A stretch of DNA of 26,744 bases from CAXMST01 sp032122625 (lineage in GTDB: Bacteria; Actinomycetota; Thermoleophilia; Solirubrobacterales; 70-9), in assembly GCA_032122625.1 (NCBI GenBank), contig JAQBGG010000026.1, positions 1 through 26,744 of the forward strand, given 5' to 3'. The position numbers and the translations under genes were made by a program. A model generated the notes under the pieces. It saw only the letters and a program-made list of their open reading frames with translations, ran no database searches and was not told the origin of the DNA. Each line of letters opens with the position of its first letter. Position 1 is the first letter of the stretch. Of this stretch, positions 1 to 7,099 are shown in pieces.

Positions 1-688
1 CCTTGTGCTTCTTGGCCTTGTTCGGTGCGCCCTTGGTGATCCTGGTCTCGGGCGGATCGCACTCCGTCTGCGTGGCGGGGTCGGTCGGGCACTGGTCCTG
101 GCTCTCGTCACCGAAGCCGTCGGCGTCGGCGTCGGGCTCGACGAACGCCGCGATGTTGAGCGTCCCTTGCGGGTTGGGGCCAGACGTGGTGAACGTCGAG
201 CCGACGGGAGGATCAGCGAACACGCTTCGGTAGATGTCGGAGGGATCGCTCGTCGCCCGGACGCAGCCGTGGAAGTCTGTGCCAGGCGTCAACCCAAGCC
301 GGTCCCCGGCCGCGACGGGGATCCGCGCCGGAAACCGCTGAATGCCGGGCCCCGGGAAGCCGAAGAATCCAGCGCTCTCGCCGACCACAGTGAACTTGGT
401 TGTCACCGAAGTCGGGCGGACGACCTTGAGCTTCAACGTCTCATCGACGGTCGTCGCCTCGACCTCCCAGTTGACGATCACGCCACCGCCCGCGGGCACG
501 GCATAGGAGGGCGTGGTCGGGCCGGTGTTCGACTGGATGAAGGTGTTGCCACCAGCCATACAACGGCTGTTCGGCGGCCCGGCCTCTGCCCGGCCGATCT
601 CCACGGCACCCGAGGCCGAGGCCGGGAGCGCGACGCACACCGCCGCGGCGATCCACAGGGCGGGCCTTACGCGGCGCAGCTTTGGCAT
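1..688 (-). CDS. Secreted protein with Asp-rich calcium-binding-like segment (3' end cut by window edge)
   Basis: The frame is open from the ATG at 688 to the window edge, giving 229 codons with no stop. Residues 1-28 form a signal peptide: basic start (MPKLRRVRP), hydrophobic core (LWIAAAVCVALP), small residues before the mature protein. The body is a probable beta-rich domain with two cysteines (C43, C142) that could form a disulfide. Around residues 185-210 lies an Asp-rich stretch (PDADADGFGDESQDQCPTDP) resembling thrombospondin type-3 calcium-binding repeats. It is followed by PPETRITKG and a Lys-rich linker, which in related secreted actinobacterial proteins precedes further repeat domains, so much of the protein probably lies outside the window. 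The ATG at 688 is preferred because AGAGG lies 9 nt upstream; an in-frame ATG at 697 overlaps that site. Function unknown; likely exported and surface-associated or free. Confidence 0.8.
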   Translation of the reverse strand, partial: MPKLRRVRPALWIAAAVCVALPASASGAVEIGRAEAGPPNSRCMAGGNTFIQSNTGPTTPSYAVPAGGGVIVNWEVEATTVDETLKLKVVRPTSVTTKFTVVGESAGFFGFPGPGIQRFPARIPVAAGDRLGLTPGTDFHGCVRATSDPSDIYRSVFADPPVGSTFTTSGPNPQGTLNIAAFVEPDADADGFGDESQDQCPTDPATQTECDPPETRITKGAPNKAKKHK

Positions 689-720
689 CGGTCCCATCCT
701 CTGGATCGCAGTTCCAGGCG

Positions 721-749
721 AGCTTATTCCTGCCACGGCGGCGGGTCAA
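721..749 (-). promoter_or_regulatory. Promoter of the secreted-protein gene
   Basis: On the minus strand TTGACC (749-744) is followed after exactly 17 nt by TAAGCT (726-721). This matches the -35/-10 layout of a housekeeping sigma promoter. The predicted start near 714 gives a leader of about 26 nt that includes the AGAGG ribosome site. Seen by eye only. Confidence 0.55.
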
Positions 750-785
750 CAGCAGGGCGACGGGACCAGATGATGGTCGGCGGAC

Positions 786-814
786 TTGAGATCGTCGTGG
801 CCCCTGGCTACTCT
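786..814 (+). promoter_or_regulatory. Promoter of the leader ORF/integrase transcript
   Basis: TTGAGA (786-791) and TACTCT (809-814) are separated by exactly 17 nt. This is a good actinobacterial -35/-10 pair. Transcription would start near 821, giving a leader of about 125 nt before the ATG at 947. It is divergent from the promoter of the secreted-protein gene, only about 37 nt away. Confidence 0.5.
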
Positions 815-829
815 GGCCCCTACATAAGT

Positions 830-938
830 GCCCCCGCGACGCTGAAACGTCCGGGGGCGTGGCACCGGGTCAAGACCAACTCGCCCCGGCGCAGACCGAA
901 GGCTATTGATGCCCGGTGCCTCGAACCCCGTAACGAGG
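830..938 (+). promoter_or_regulatory. Structured 5' leader of the integrase transcript
   Basis: Three nested or competing inverted repeats occupy the predicted leader. (1) 830-841 pairs with 848-858: 11 bp with one bulged C at 837 and loop CTGAAA. (2) GGCACCGGG (861-869) pairs perfectly with CCCGGTGCC (912-920). (3) CCTCG (919-923) pairs with CGAGG (934-938), which covers the start of the ribosome site GGAGG (937-941). Structures 2 and 3 share bases 919-920 and cannot both form fully. No T-run follows hairpin 1, so it is not a classic intrinsic terminator. It resembles no riboswitch class I know. A translational switch is an inference. Confidence 0.4.
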
Positions 939-946
939 AGGACGCG

Positions 947-982
947 ATGACGACGACCAACCACCACCGGGCGACCATCTGA
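947..982 (+). CDS. 11-residue leader peptide coupled to the integrase
   Basis: ATG at 947 has a strong ribosome site (GGAGG at 937-941, 5-nt spacer) and reads MTTTNHHRATI before TGA at 980-982. The last base of that TGA is the first base of the integrase ATG (TGATG), an arrangement typical of translational coupling. The integrase start has no ribosome site of its own, so its translation probably depends on ribosomes finishing this mini-ORF. The same frame is open far upstream, but that part is antisense to the secreted-protein gene and lacks support. Confidence 0.5.
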   Translation: MTTTNHHRATI

Positions 983-2226
983 TGGCCCGCCCCGCAACAG
1001 GGCAGCTCATCGCCCCGAAGGGCAAGGCGAAAAGCTGGGCGATCCGCTTCCGCGCCTACGGCAAGCGCCACCACGTCACCCTCGGCAAGCCCGAGGATGG
1101 ATGGAGCCACGAGCGAGCCGAGGCCGAGCTGCGCCACGCCCTCGCCGACGTTGAGCGCGGCATCTGGCAGCCGTACAAGCCCGCGCCGGTCGAGGCCCCG
1201 CCGGAGGAGCCGACCTTCCATGAGTTCGCGTCGGAGTGGTTCGCTCGCCACGAGGGTGACTGGCGAACCCATACGCAGACCGATTACCGGTGGGCGCTCA
1301 GCTACCACCTGCTCCCGTGGTTCAAGGATCACCGGCTGTCGCAGATAACGATTGAGGAGGTTGACCGCTACGCCGCGGCGAAGCAGCGGGAAGGGGTGCT
1401 GTCGAACAACTCGATCAACAAGACCCTGACCCGGCTGTCGCAGATCCTCGAGGACGCATTCGAGTACGGGAAGATCGACAAGAATCCGGCCCGTGGCAAG
1501 CGCCGGAGGCTGAAGGCCGAGGAGCGGTCGAGGCCCTGGGTCGAGCCCGAGCAGCTCTTAGCTCTACTGGATGCCGCCGACCCCTACGCCCGCCCTGTCT
1601 TTGCCACGCTGGCCGGGACGGGGATGAGGCCGGGGGAGGCCCTCGCTCTGCCGTGGCGCGGCGTGAACCTCGCCACGTCAACGATCAGCATCCGGGAGTC
1701 AAAGACCAGCGCGGGTGTCCGCCAGGGTGATGTACCGATGGGCACTGCCGAGGCCCTCCGAGAGTTGAAGGCCCGCTCAAGCGGCGATCCCGGCGATCCG
1801 GTGTTCAGCAACAGGCAAGGCCGCCGTCAGACCAAGCGCAACATCCAACAGCGACTCAAGAAGGCGATCGATGGGGCCAACAGTGTTCTGGCGGACGCCG
1901 GCATCGAGCCGCTGTCTGAGGAGGTCACGCCGTATTCATTCCGACGGACCTACTCCTCGCTCCGCGCCTCCAGGTGGATCGACGCGGAGGGAAACATGAG
2001 GCCCGGAGACGACCCGGTATACATCGCGGAGCAGATGGGCCACACCGATCCCAAGTTCACCTTCCGCGTCTACCAGCGGGCCGTCAAGCGCCGCGAGCGG
2101 CTGTCCGGCGCTCACCTAGAGGCGTTCGATAAGGCCCTTCAATGGGCAGCAACGGGCAGAATCTCGCCCGAGCCGGCAGTGCCGAGCCTGCCCAATGCCG
2201 CATTAATACAAGGAATGCCGGGGTAA
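982..2226 (+). CDS. Tyrosine recombinase / phage-type integrase
   Basis: A 414-residue site-specific recombinase. Residues 15-65 resemble an arm-type DNA-binding domain of phage integrases (SWAIRFRAYGKRHHVTLG). Residues 77-170 form the SAM-like core-binding domain (FHEFASEWFARHEGDW...), and about 185-375 the catalytic domain. Catalytic residues seen are R216 (GTGMRPGEAL), K241 (ESKTSAG), R321, H354 (EQMGHTDP) and the nucleophile Y364 (FRVYQRA). The usual box II His of HxxR is replaced by Tyr (TPYSFRRT, Y318-R321). The length fits integrases of prophages and integrative elements. The start overlaps the leader-peptide stop. No excisionase, phage or transfer genes are visible, so the rest of any element lies left of the window or has been lost. 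The target site is unknown. Confidence 0.9.
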   Translation: MARPATGQLIAPKGKAKSWAIRFRAYGKRHHVTLGKPEDGWSHERAEAELRHALADVERGIWQPYKPAPVEAPPEEPTFHEFASEWFARHEGDWRTHTQTDYRWALSYHLLPWFKDHRLSQITIEEVDRYAAAKQREGVLSNNSINKTLTRLSQILEDAFEYGKIDKNPARGKRRRLKAEERSRPWVEPEQLLALLDAADPYARPVFATLAGTGMRPGEALALPWRGVNLATSTISIRESKTSAGVRQGDVPMGTAEALRELKARSSGDPGDPVFSNRQGRRQTKRNIQQRLKKAIDGANSVLADAGIEPLSEEVTPYSFRRTYSSLRASRWIDAEGNMRPGDDPVYIAEQMGHTDPKFTFRVYQRAVKRRERLSGAHLEAFDKALQWAATGRISPEPAVPSLPNAALIQGMPG

Positions 2227-2238
2227 AGCGCGTCCGCT

Positions 2239-3711
2239 GTGGAAACATGCGCGCCGATCAGCATCTTGGATAAACCCCTTCGAGTTCGATTCGCTCCCTC
2301 GCCCACGGGCGCGCTGCACATTGGCGGCGCGCGGACGGCACTCTATAACTGGCTCGCCGCCCGCGGGCGCGGAGGCTCCCTCGTCCTGCGGATCGAGGAC
2401 ACCGACCGTGAGCGCTCGACCGACGAGAACGTCACCCAGATCCTCGACGCGTTGCGGTGGCTCGAGCTCGACTGGGACGAGGGCCCGCTGAGTCAGTACG
2501 AGCGCGCTCCACGACACCGTGAGTGCCTCGACCAGCTTCTCGAACAGGACAAGGCATACCCCGACACCGCGACGGCGGACGACGTCCGTGCCTACAAGGA
2601 GGCCAACGACGGCGCCGGCTACCGGGGCACGGCGAGCGCCGCCGCCGGCGCTGCCATCCGCCTGCGGGTCCCCGAAGAGGGGGAGACCGTCGTCGACGAC
2701 CTGATCCGCGGTGAGATCCGCTTTGAGAACCGCCTCCAGGACGATCCCGTGATCGCCCGCAGCGACGGCTCGGTTCTCTACAACTTCGCCGTCGCCGTCG
2801 ACGACGCCGACATGGAGATAAATGAGGTGATCCGCGGCGAGGATCACCTCTCGAACACGCCCAAACAGCTACTCGTCCTCGCGGCGCTGGGCGCGCAGCC
2901 GCCTCGCTATGCCCACCTACCGCTGCTGCACGGGCCCGACGGCAAGAAGCTGTCCAAGCGCCATGGGGCCGCCTCGGTCCAGGAGCTGCGCGAGCAGGGG
3001 TACCTGCCGGCCGCGGTCCGGAACTACCTGGCGCTGCTCGGCTGGGGAACCCAGGACGACACGACCCTAATGGACACCGATGAGCTGGTCGAACGTTTCG
3101 CGATCGAGAGCGTCGGCCGTGCCTCGGCCGTCTTCGACGAGCCGAAGCTGCGCTGGATCAACGGCAGGTTCATGCGCGAGCTGGCAATCGATGAGTACGA
3201 GCGACGCCTCGCCGACCACATCGCGCGAGTTTCCCCTGACGCGGCTGCAGCTTTTGCCGCAGCCGACGCCGGGCAGCGCTCGGCGGCGTGCGCGATCGTC
3301 CGGGAGAAGGCGCAGACCGTGGTCGAGGTATGGCCGCTGATCGCCTTCCTGTTTGTCGAGCCCGAGATCGACGAGGCCGCCTGGAAGAAGGTCATGAAGC
3401 CCACCGTCGCTGCTCCACTGCAGCTCGCCAGAACGACTCTGGGGGGGCTGCGGGAATGGGATCCCGACAGCCTTGAGCGTGAACTGCGCGCCCTGCTGGA
3501 GCGGGAGGAGCTCAGCGCTCGCAAGGTCCTGCAGCCGATCCGGGTCGCAATCAGCGGCAGCACCATCTCACCGGGCATCTTCGAGTCGCTCGCGGTACTG
3601 GGACGTGAGCGCTCCCTGGATCGGATCGATGCAGCCCTGGAGCGGCTTTCGAGGCCTGATGCCTCAGCCGATTGGGACCCCTCGCAGGTGCCCGATCGCG
3701 CTCAGGACTAA
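2239..3711 (+). CDS. gltX: Glutamyl-tRNA synthetase
   Basis: Class Ic aminoacyl-tRNA synthetase that charges tRNA(Glu) with glutamate in the cytoplasm. The signature RFAPSPTGALHIGGARTA holds the HIGH-type motif (HIG at residues 27-29), and GKKLSKRHG (235-243) is the KMSKS equivalent. The C-terminal helical anticodon-binding part follows. The 490-residue length is normal. Because gatCAB lies downstream in the same window, the enzyme is probably non-discriminating and also charges tRNA(Gln); this is an inference. The start is uncertain. GTG 2239 has no clear ribosome site, and TTG 2266 (giving MDKPLRVRFAPSPTG) better matches the usual short N-terminus. The gene begins 12 nt after the integrase stop, so its promoter must lie inside or upstream of the integrase gene. 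Confidence 0.95.
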   Translation: METCAPISILDKPLRVRFAPSPTGALHIGGARTALYNWLAARGRGGSLVLRIEDTDRERSTDENVTQILDALRWLELDWDEGPLSQYERAPRHRECLDQLLEQDKAYPDTATADDVRAYKEANDGAGYRGTASAAAGAAIRLRVPEEGETVVDDLIRGEIRFENRLQDDPVIARSDGSVLYNFAVAVDDADMEINEVIRGEDHLSNTPKQLLVLAALGAQPPRYAHLPLLHGPDGKKLSKRHGAASVQELREQGYLPAAVRNYLALLGWGTQDDTTLMDTDELVERFAIESVGRASAVFDEPKLRWINGRFMRELAIDEYERRLADHIARVSPDAAAAFAAADAGQRSAACAIVREKAQTVVEVWPLIAFLFVEPEIDEAAWKKVMKPTVAAPLQLARTTLGGLREWDPDSLERELRALLEREELSARKVLQPIRVAISGSTISPGIFESLAVLGRERSLDRIDAALERLSRPDASADWDPSQVPDRAQD

Positions 3712-3783
3712 ATGCTTCGGCCGAATCTGCCGATCAAGAGTTCGAGGCCCGCAGGATGACCAACCCTGCCGGTTCAAGTACAG

Positions 3784-4836
3784 ATGACGACCAAGGAGCA
3801 AACCTCAGTGCCTCCCCAGGCAACTGGAAAAGGCGGCCATCGGCTCGCGGTCGCCTTCGAGGCCGTGAATACCCTGCCCGCCTTGAGCGAGACGGTCTCC
3901 CGCGTCTCGAAACTGACCGACAACCAGGGGACCACGGTCGGTGAGCTCGCTGAGCTGATCGAGTCCGATACCGCCGTGACGATCGCCGTGCTGCGCGCCG
4001 CCAACAACGGTGGCGGCCCTCGCAGCCGCATCTCGAACATCCCCGACGCGGTCGAGGCACTCACCCCAGCCGGCATCCGGGCCGTCACTGCGCAGCTCGA
4101 TACCTACCGGTTCTTCCAGTCGGTGGGCAACTGGGACCGGCTGCCCGAACGATTCCGCCGCCATGCCGTCGCGACCCGCCACGCCGCCGGGCGCGTTGCC
4201 GATTTCGGCGAGGTGGCCGGACGCGACGAGCTGGTGACAGCGGCCCTGCTCCACGACATCGGCAAGCTCGTCCTGATGCGTCTGTACCCAGAATATGAGC
4301 GGATTCTCGCCGACGGCAGCCTCAGCCCCGAGGACCGGACGCAGCGCGAGCGGCGTGAGCTCGGCATCGATCACACGTTGGTCGGCGGGGTGCTGGCGCG
4401 ACGCTGGAGCCTACCCAGTGTGATCGCCAGCGCGATCGAGCGCCACCACTCGGACGAGGCAACCGGCCTCGCCGCTGCCGTGCGCCTCGGCGATCTCATC
4501 GTTCACCACTCACAGGGGGACGTCGTCGCCGGCGAGGCGATGGAGTCGATGGCCGTCACCTGCGGTCTGCCGCCCGAGCGGCTGACGCAGATCGTCTACG
4601 AGTTCCCGCATGCGCAGACCCCACGTCAGCGGCGGGGCGAGCCCTGCCCGCTCTCCAAGCGGGAGATCGACGCGCTCCGCGGACTCGCCGAGGGCAAGGT
4701 CTACAAGGAGATCGCAGCTGAGATGGAGCTCTCCGCGAGCACGGTCCGCACCCACCTGCACAACGTCTACAAGAAGATCGGCGCCGCCGATCGGGCACAG
4801 GCAGTCCTTGTCGCCCGCGAGCGCGGCTGGATCTAG
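3784..4836 (+). CDS. HDOD-domain signalling protein fused to a LuxR-type DNA-binding domain
   Basis: 350 residues. About 20-215 is an HDOD domain (FEAVNTLPALSETVSRV, typical of its N-terminus; ELIESDTAVTIAVLRAANN; VTAALLHDIGKLVLMRLYPEYERIL). Many HDOD domains have lost the metal-binding His-Asp pair, but here it is present (H157, D158). Residues about 286-350 form a GerE/LuxR helix-turn-helix (LSKREIDALRGLAEGKVYKEIAAEMELSAS split over its two halves, then TVRTHLHNVYKKIGAADRAQAV). It probably senses an unknown signal and controls transcription directly. ATG 3784 has no ribosome site; GTG 3808 has GGAG 9 nt upstream and may be the real start. It converges on the response regulator at 4868-5479, and both carry the same HTH type. 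Confidence 0.85.
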   Translation: MTTKEQTSVPPQATGKGGHRLAVAFEAVNTLPALSETVSRVSKLTDNQGTTVGELAELIESDTAVTIAVLRAANNGGGPRSRISNIPDAVEALTPAGIRAVTAQLDTYRFFQSVGNWDRLPERFRRHAVATRHAAGRVADFGEVAGRDELVTAALLHDIGKLVLMRLYPEYERILADGSLSPEDRTQRERRELGIDHTLVGGVLARRWSLPSVIASAIERHHSDEATGLAAAVRLGDLIVHHSQGDVVAGEAMESMAVTCGLPPERLTQIVYEFPHAQTPRQRRGEPCPLSKREIDALRGLAEGKVYKEIAAEMELSASTVRTHLHNVYKKIGAADRAQAVLVARERGWI

Positions 4837-4867
4837 CACCGGCGCAGCACCTCGCGCCCCGCACAGC

Positions 4868-5479
4868 TCACTCGATCAGCGAGCCCCGCATCGCCATCGC
4901 CACCGCGTGGCTGCGGCCGCGGGCGCCGAGGCGGCCGATGCCGGCCTTGGCGTGGGTCCGGACGGTCTCCTCGCTGAGGCCGAGGCGGAGCGCCGCCTGT
5001 CCGGTCGAGAGCCCGTCGGCGTAGAGCTGCAAGACCTCACGCTGGCGCCGCGTTATCGTCGCACCGCTGGCCGAACCGGCAGCTGGATCGACGAAGGGCT
5101 CCTGCTGTGAGGCGGCCTCGACGGCGCTGCGCAGGGAGCCGGGGGAGGAGCGCTTGCTGACGTAAGCCGTCGCCCCGGCATTCAACGCCTCGCGCACCGC
5201 ATGGCGTTCGAGTGGCCCCCCGAGGGCGACGATGCCAAGCGCCGGCTGGGCCCCGATCAGGCAGCGGACGGTTTCCGTACCCGAGGGGCTGCCGTCGTCG
5301 GTCGCGGAGCGCATCTCGACCACGACCACATCGAAGTTCCCAACGCTGGTGAGCAGTTCCAGCGCCCCGCTGCCGTCGTGCAGCTCTTCCGTCTCCCATT
5401 CAGGCGCGAGCAGGCTGCGGACTCCAATCCGAACGATCGGCGACGTATTGATCACCAGGCAGACTCTCGGTGCGTTCAT
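4868..5479 (-). CDS. Orphan atypical response regulator, LuxR/NarL type
   Basis: 203 residues: an N-terminal receiver-like domain (about 5-122) and a C-terminal LuxR helix-turn-helix (about 142-200; ITRRQREVLQLYADGLSTGQA, SEETVRTHAKAGIGRLGARGRS). The receiver has lost its usual chemistry. The acidic pair after the first strand is replaced by N11-T12 (VINTSP), and the phospho-acceptor Asp is Glu55 (DVVVVEMRS). The conserved Lys remains (K109, AYVSKRS). Glu at that position often mimics the phosphorylated state, so it may be active without a kinase, and no histidine kinase is encoded nearby. The ATG has GGAG 4 nt upstream. Targets are unknown; candidates are itself, the facing HDOD gene or the divergent Rrf2-cys genes. 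Confidence 0.85.
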   Translation of the reverse strand: MNAPRVCLVINTSPIVRIGVRSLLAPEWETEELHDGSGALELLTSVGNFDVVVVEMRSATDDGSPSGTETVRCLIGAQPALGIVALGGPLERHAVREALNAGATAYVSKRSSPGSLRSAVEAASQQEPFVDPAAGSASGATITRRQREVLQLYADGLSTGQAALRLGLSEETVRTHAKAGIGRLGARGRSHAVAMAMRGSLIE

Positions 5480-5558
5480 CCTTCTCCGCTTCCCCCTCCG
5501 ATGAGCACGGTCGCTGGAAACCTTGACCCGAACCCAATGCGCTCAGCCGAGGGCGTGA

Positions 5559-5568
5559 TCGTATACGA
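5559..5568. promoter_or_regulatory. 10-bp palindrome in the divergent region before the Rrf2 gene
   Basis: TCGTATACGA is a perfect palindrome 36 bp before the GTG of the Rrf2 gene, in the 124-nt region it shares with the divergent response regulator. It could be an operator for either regulator, or part of a promoter, since TATACG resembles a -10 box. TTGACC at 5523-5528 is too far away (33 nt) to be its partner. No consensus was tested. Confidence 0.25.
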
Positions 5569-5603
5569 GCCGCCGCCGAGCCAACCGGTACAAACCATCA
5601 GCA

Positions 5604-5999
5604 GTGATCTCGGTAACAGCTAAGTCGAGGTATGCGGTTGTCGGCATGGCCGAGCTGGCACGCAACCCGGATCGGCCGGTGCCGATCTCGGTCGTCGCCG
5701 AACGTCGCGGGATTCCGGTCCAGTTCCTCGAGCAGTTGTTCAGCACCCTGCGTCGCAGCGGGCTGCTGATCTCCCAGCGCGGCGTCAAGGGGGGCTTCAG
5801 GCTTGCCCGTCCGGCGGAGGAGATCACCGTGCTCGACGTCGTCCAGGCCTTGGACGGCAGGATCGGCGCCGAGGGCACCGAGGCCGGCGGCATCTGGGCC
5901 GACGGGGTGGAGGCCCTCCGTCGCGTCTTCGGCCAAGCGACGATCGCCGAGGTGTCGCGCCGCGAGGAGACCGAGGGTGGAAGCATGTACTCCATCTAG
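5604..5999 (+). CDS. Rrf2-family regulator, CymR-like
   Basis: 131 residues. The N-terminal winged helix begins in the standard Rrf2 way (VTAKSRYAVVGMAELARNP) and continues with IPVQFLEQLFSTLRRSGLLISQRG and KGGFRLARP. There are no cysteines at all, so it cannot carry the Fe-S cluster of IscR or NsrR. That fits the CymR branch, which controls cysteine genes. cysK and cysE follow on the same strand, supporting that role. The protein ends in MYSI. In Bacillus CymR a C-terminal isoleucine is likewise present, and CymR works in complex with CysK; a free C-terminal Ile is the known key that enters the CysK active site. Direct binding here is an inference. The start is GTG 5604. Confidence 0.88.
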   Translation: MISVTAKSRYAVVGMAELARNPDRPVPISVVAERRGIPVQFLEQLFSTLRRSGLLISQRGVKGGFRLARPAEEITVLDVVQALDGRIGAEGTEAGGIWADGVEALRRVFGQATIAEVSRREETEGGSMYSI

Positions 6000-6059
6000 C
6001 GCGATCACTCCAGCCGGCGTCACCTCTTGCGGCGGGTGGCGTCGCTAGCGTTCGCTGCA

Positions 6060-7016
6060 ATGGGAACCGGCTCCGACAGACCAGTGACGCTGCGGATCGC
6101 CGCCGAGGCGTCGGCCGTCGTCGGCGACACACCGATGGTGCATCTGGCGCGGGTCGGCGAGGGCCTCGGTGCCGAGTTGGTCGCCAAGCTCGAATGGTTC
6201 AACCCGGGCGGCTCGGTCAAGGACAGGATCGGGGTGGCGATGATCGACGCCGCCGAAGCCGAGGGGCGGATCGAGCGGGGCAAGAGCGTGATCGTCGAGC
6301 CGACGAGTGGCAATACGGGAATCGCATTGGCGATGGTCTGCGCTGTCCGCGGCTACCGCTGCGTGCTGACGCTGCCCGAGGGGATGAGCCGGGAACGCTC
6401 GGCGCTGCTGCGCAGCTATGGGGCCGTCGTTCGCGAGACGCCGTCGATGGGCGGCATGGAAGAGGCGGTGGGCCTCGCCAAACAGCTTGCCTCCGAGCAC
6501 GAGAACGCCTACATGCCGATGCAATTCGAGAACCCGGCGAACCCGGATGTCCATAGCCGGACCACGGCCGAGGAGATCTGGCGTGACACCGGGGGCGAGG
6601 TTGACGCTCTCGTCTGCGGCGTCGGAACCGGGGGGACCATCACCGGCGTCGGCCGGAGGCTGAAGGAGCGCCGGCCGGGCGTCTATGTCGTTGCCGTCGA
6701 GCCGGCCGCCTCGCCGGTGATTTCGGGCGGCTGCCCGGGGCCGCACAAGCTGCAGGGCATCGGAGCCGGGTTCGTTCCGGCGGTATTCGACCGGGACGTC
6801 GTCGACGAGGTGATCGCCGTCGAGGACGAGTCGGCGCTGAGCACCGCCGGGTTGGCGGCGACCAGGGAGGGGCTGTTCATCGGCATCTCCGCCGGGGCCG
6901 CCCTGCACGCTGCGATCGACCTCGCCGCGCGGCCGGAGATGAACGGCAAGCGGATCGTCGTCGTCTTCGCGGACTCCGGCGAGCGCTACATCTCGCTGCC
7001 GTTCTTCGGCGGCTGA
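6060..7016 (+). CDS. cysK: Cysteine synthase (O-acetylserine sulfhydrylase)
   Basis: PLP enzyme that makes L-cysteine from O-acetylserine and sulfide. Numbering from ATG 6060: the PLP lysine is K54 (NPGGSVKDR), the substrate loop is PTSGNTG (81-87), the phosphate-binding loop is GVGTGGTITGVG, and FADSGERY is near the end. The length (318 residues) is typical. The frame is open back to TTG 6027; ATG 6060 and GTG 6084 are both plausible starts and none has a good ribosome site. The N-terminal consensus (IAAEASAVVGDTPMVHL) begins soon after both. It lies 60 nt after the Rrf2 gene, probably in the same transcript. A cystathionine beta-synthase or other CysK/CysM subtype cannot be fully excluded, but the adjacent cysE favours CysK. 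Confidence 0.93.
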   Translation: MGTGSDRPVTLRIAAEASAVVGDTPMVHLARVGEGLGAELVAKLEWFNPGGSVKDRIGVAMIDAAEAEGRIERGKSVIVEPTSGNTGIALAMVCAVRGYRCVLTLPEGMSRERSALLRSYGAVVRETPSMGGMEEAVGLAKQLASEHENAYMPMQFENPANPDVHSRTTAEEIWRDTGGEVDALVCGVGTGGTITGVGRRLKERRPGVYVVAVEPAASPVISGGCPGPHKLQGIGAGFVPAVFDRDVVDEVIAVEDESALSTAGLAATREGLFIGISAGAALHAAIDLAARPEMNGKRIVVVFADSGERYISLPFFGG

Positions 7017-7087
7017 GGCGCGGAGAGCCGCCGGCACGGAGCCGGCCCAGATCGGCCCGGTGCGGCCTGCGCCGGCGGTCCGCTGCC

Positions 7088-7093
7088 TATCCT
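7088..7093 (+). promoter_or_regulatory. -10 box of a leaderless cysE promoter
   Basis: TATCCT ends 6 nt before the cysE ATG, so the transcript would begin at or next to the start codon. There is no ribosome site in the gap and no clear -35 box. Read together with the same pattern at pcrA, gatC, ndh and the tetR gene. Confidence 0.45.
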
Positions 7094-7099
7094 TGGGGC

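Noticed and set aside
5..982. Long plus-strand open frame (325 codons) ending at the integrase start
   Set aside because: Most of it is antisense to the secreted-protein gene, has Arg/Gly-rich shadow composition and no ribosome site at its start. Only its last 12 codons, with a strong ribosome site at 937-941, are kept as a leader ORF.
2278..2300. tRNA T-arm-like sequence (GAGTTCGATTCGCTC) as an attachment site remnant
   Set aside because: It encodes the conserved GltX segment LRVRFAPS, the stem is only 3 bp and no other tRNA parts are present.
3441..3447. G7 run in gltX (and another at 14211-14217 in gatB) as frameshift sites
   Set aside because: Both frames continue through with conserved family sequence on each side; no evidence of programmed slippage.
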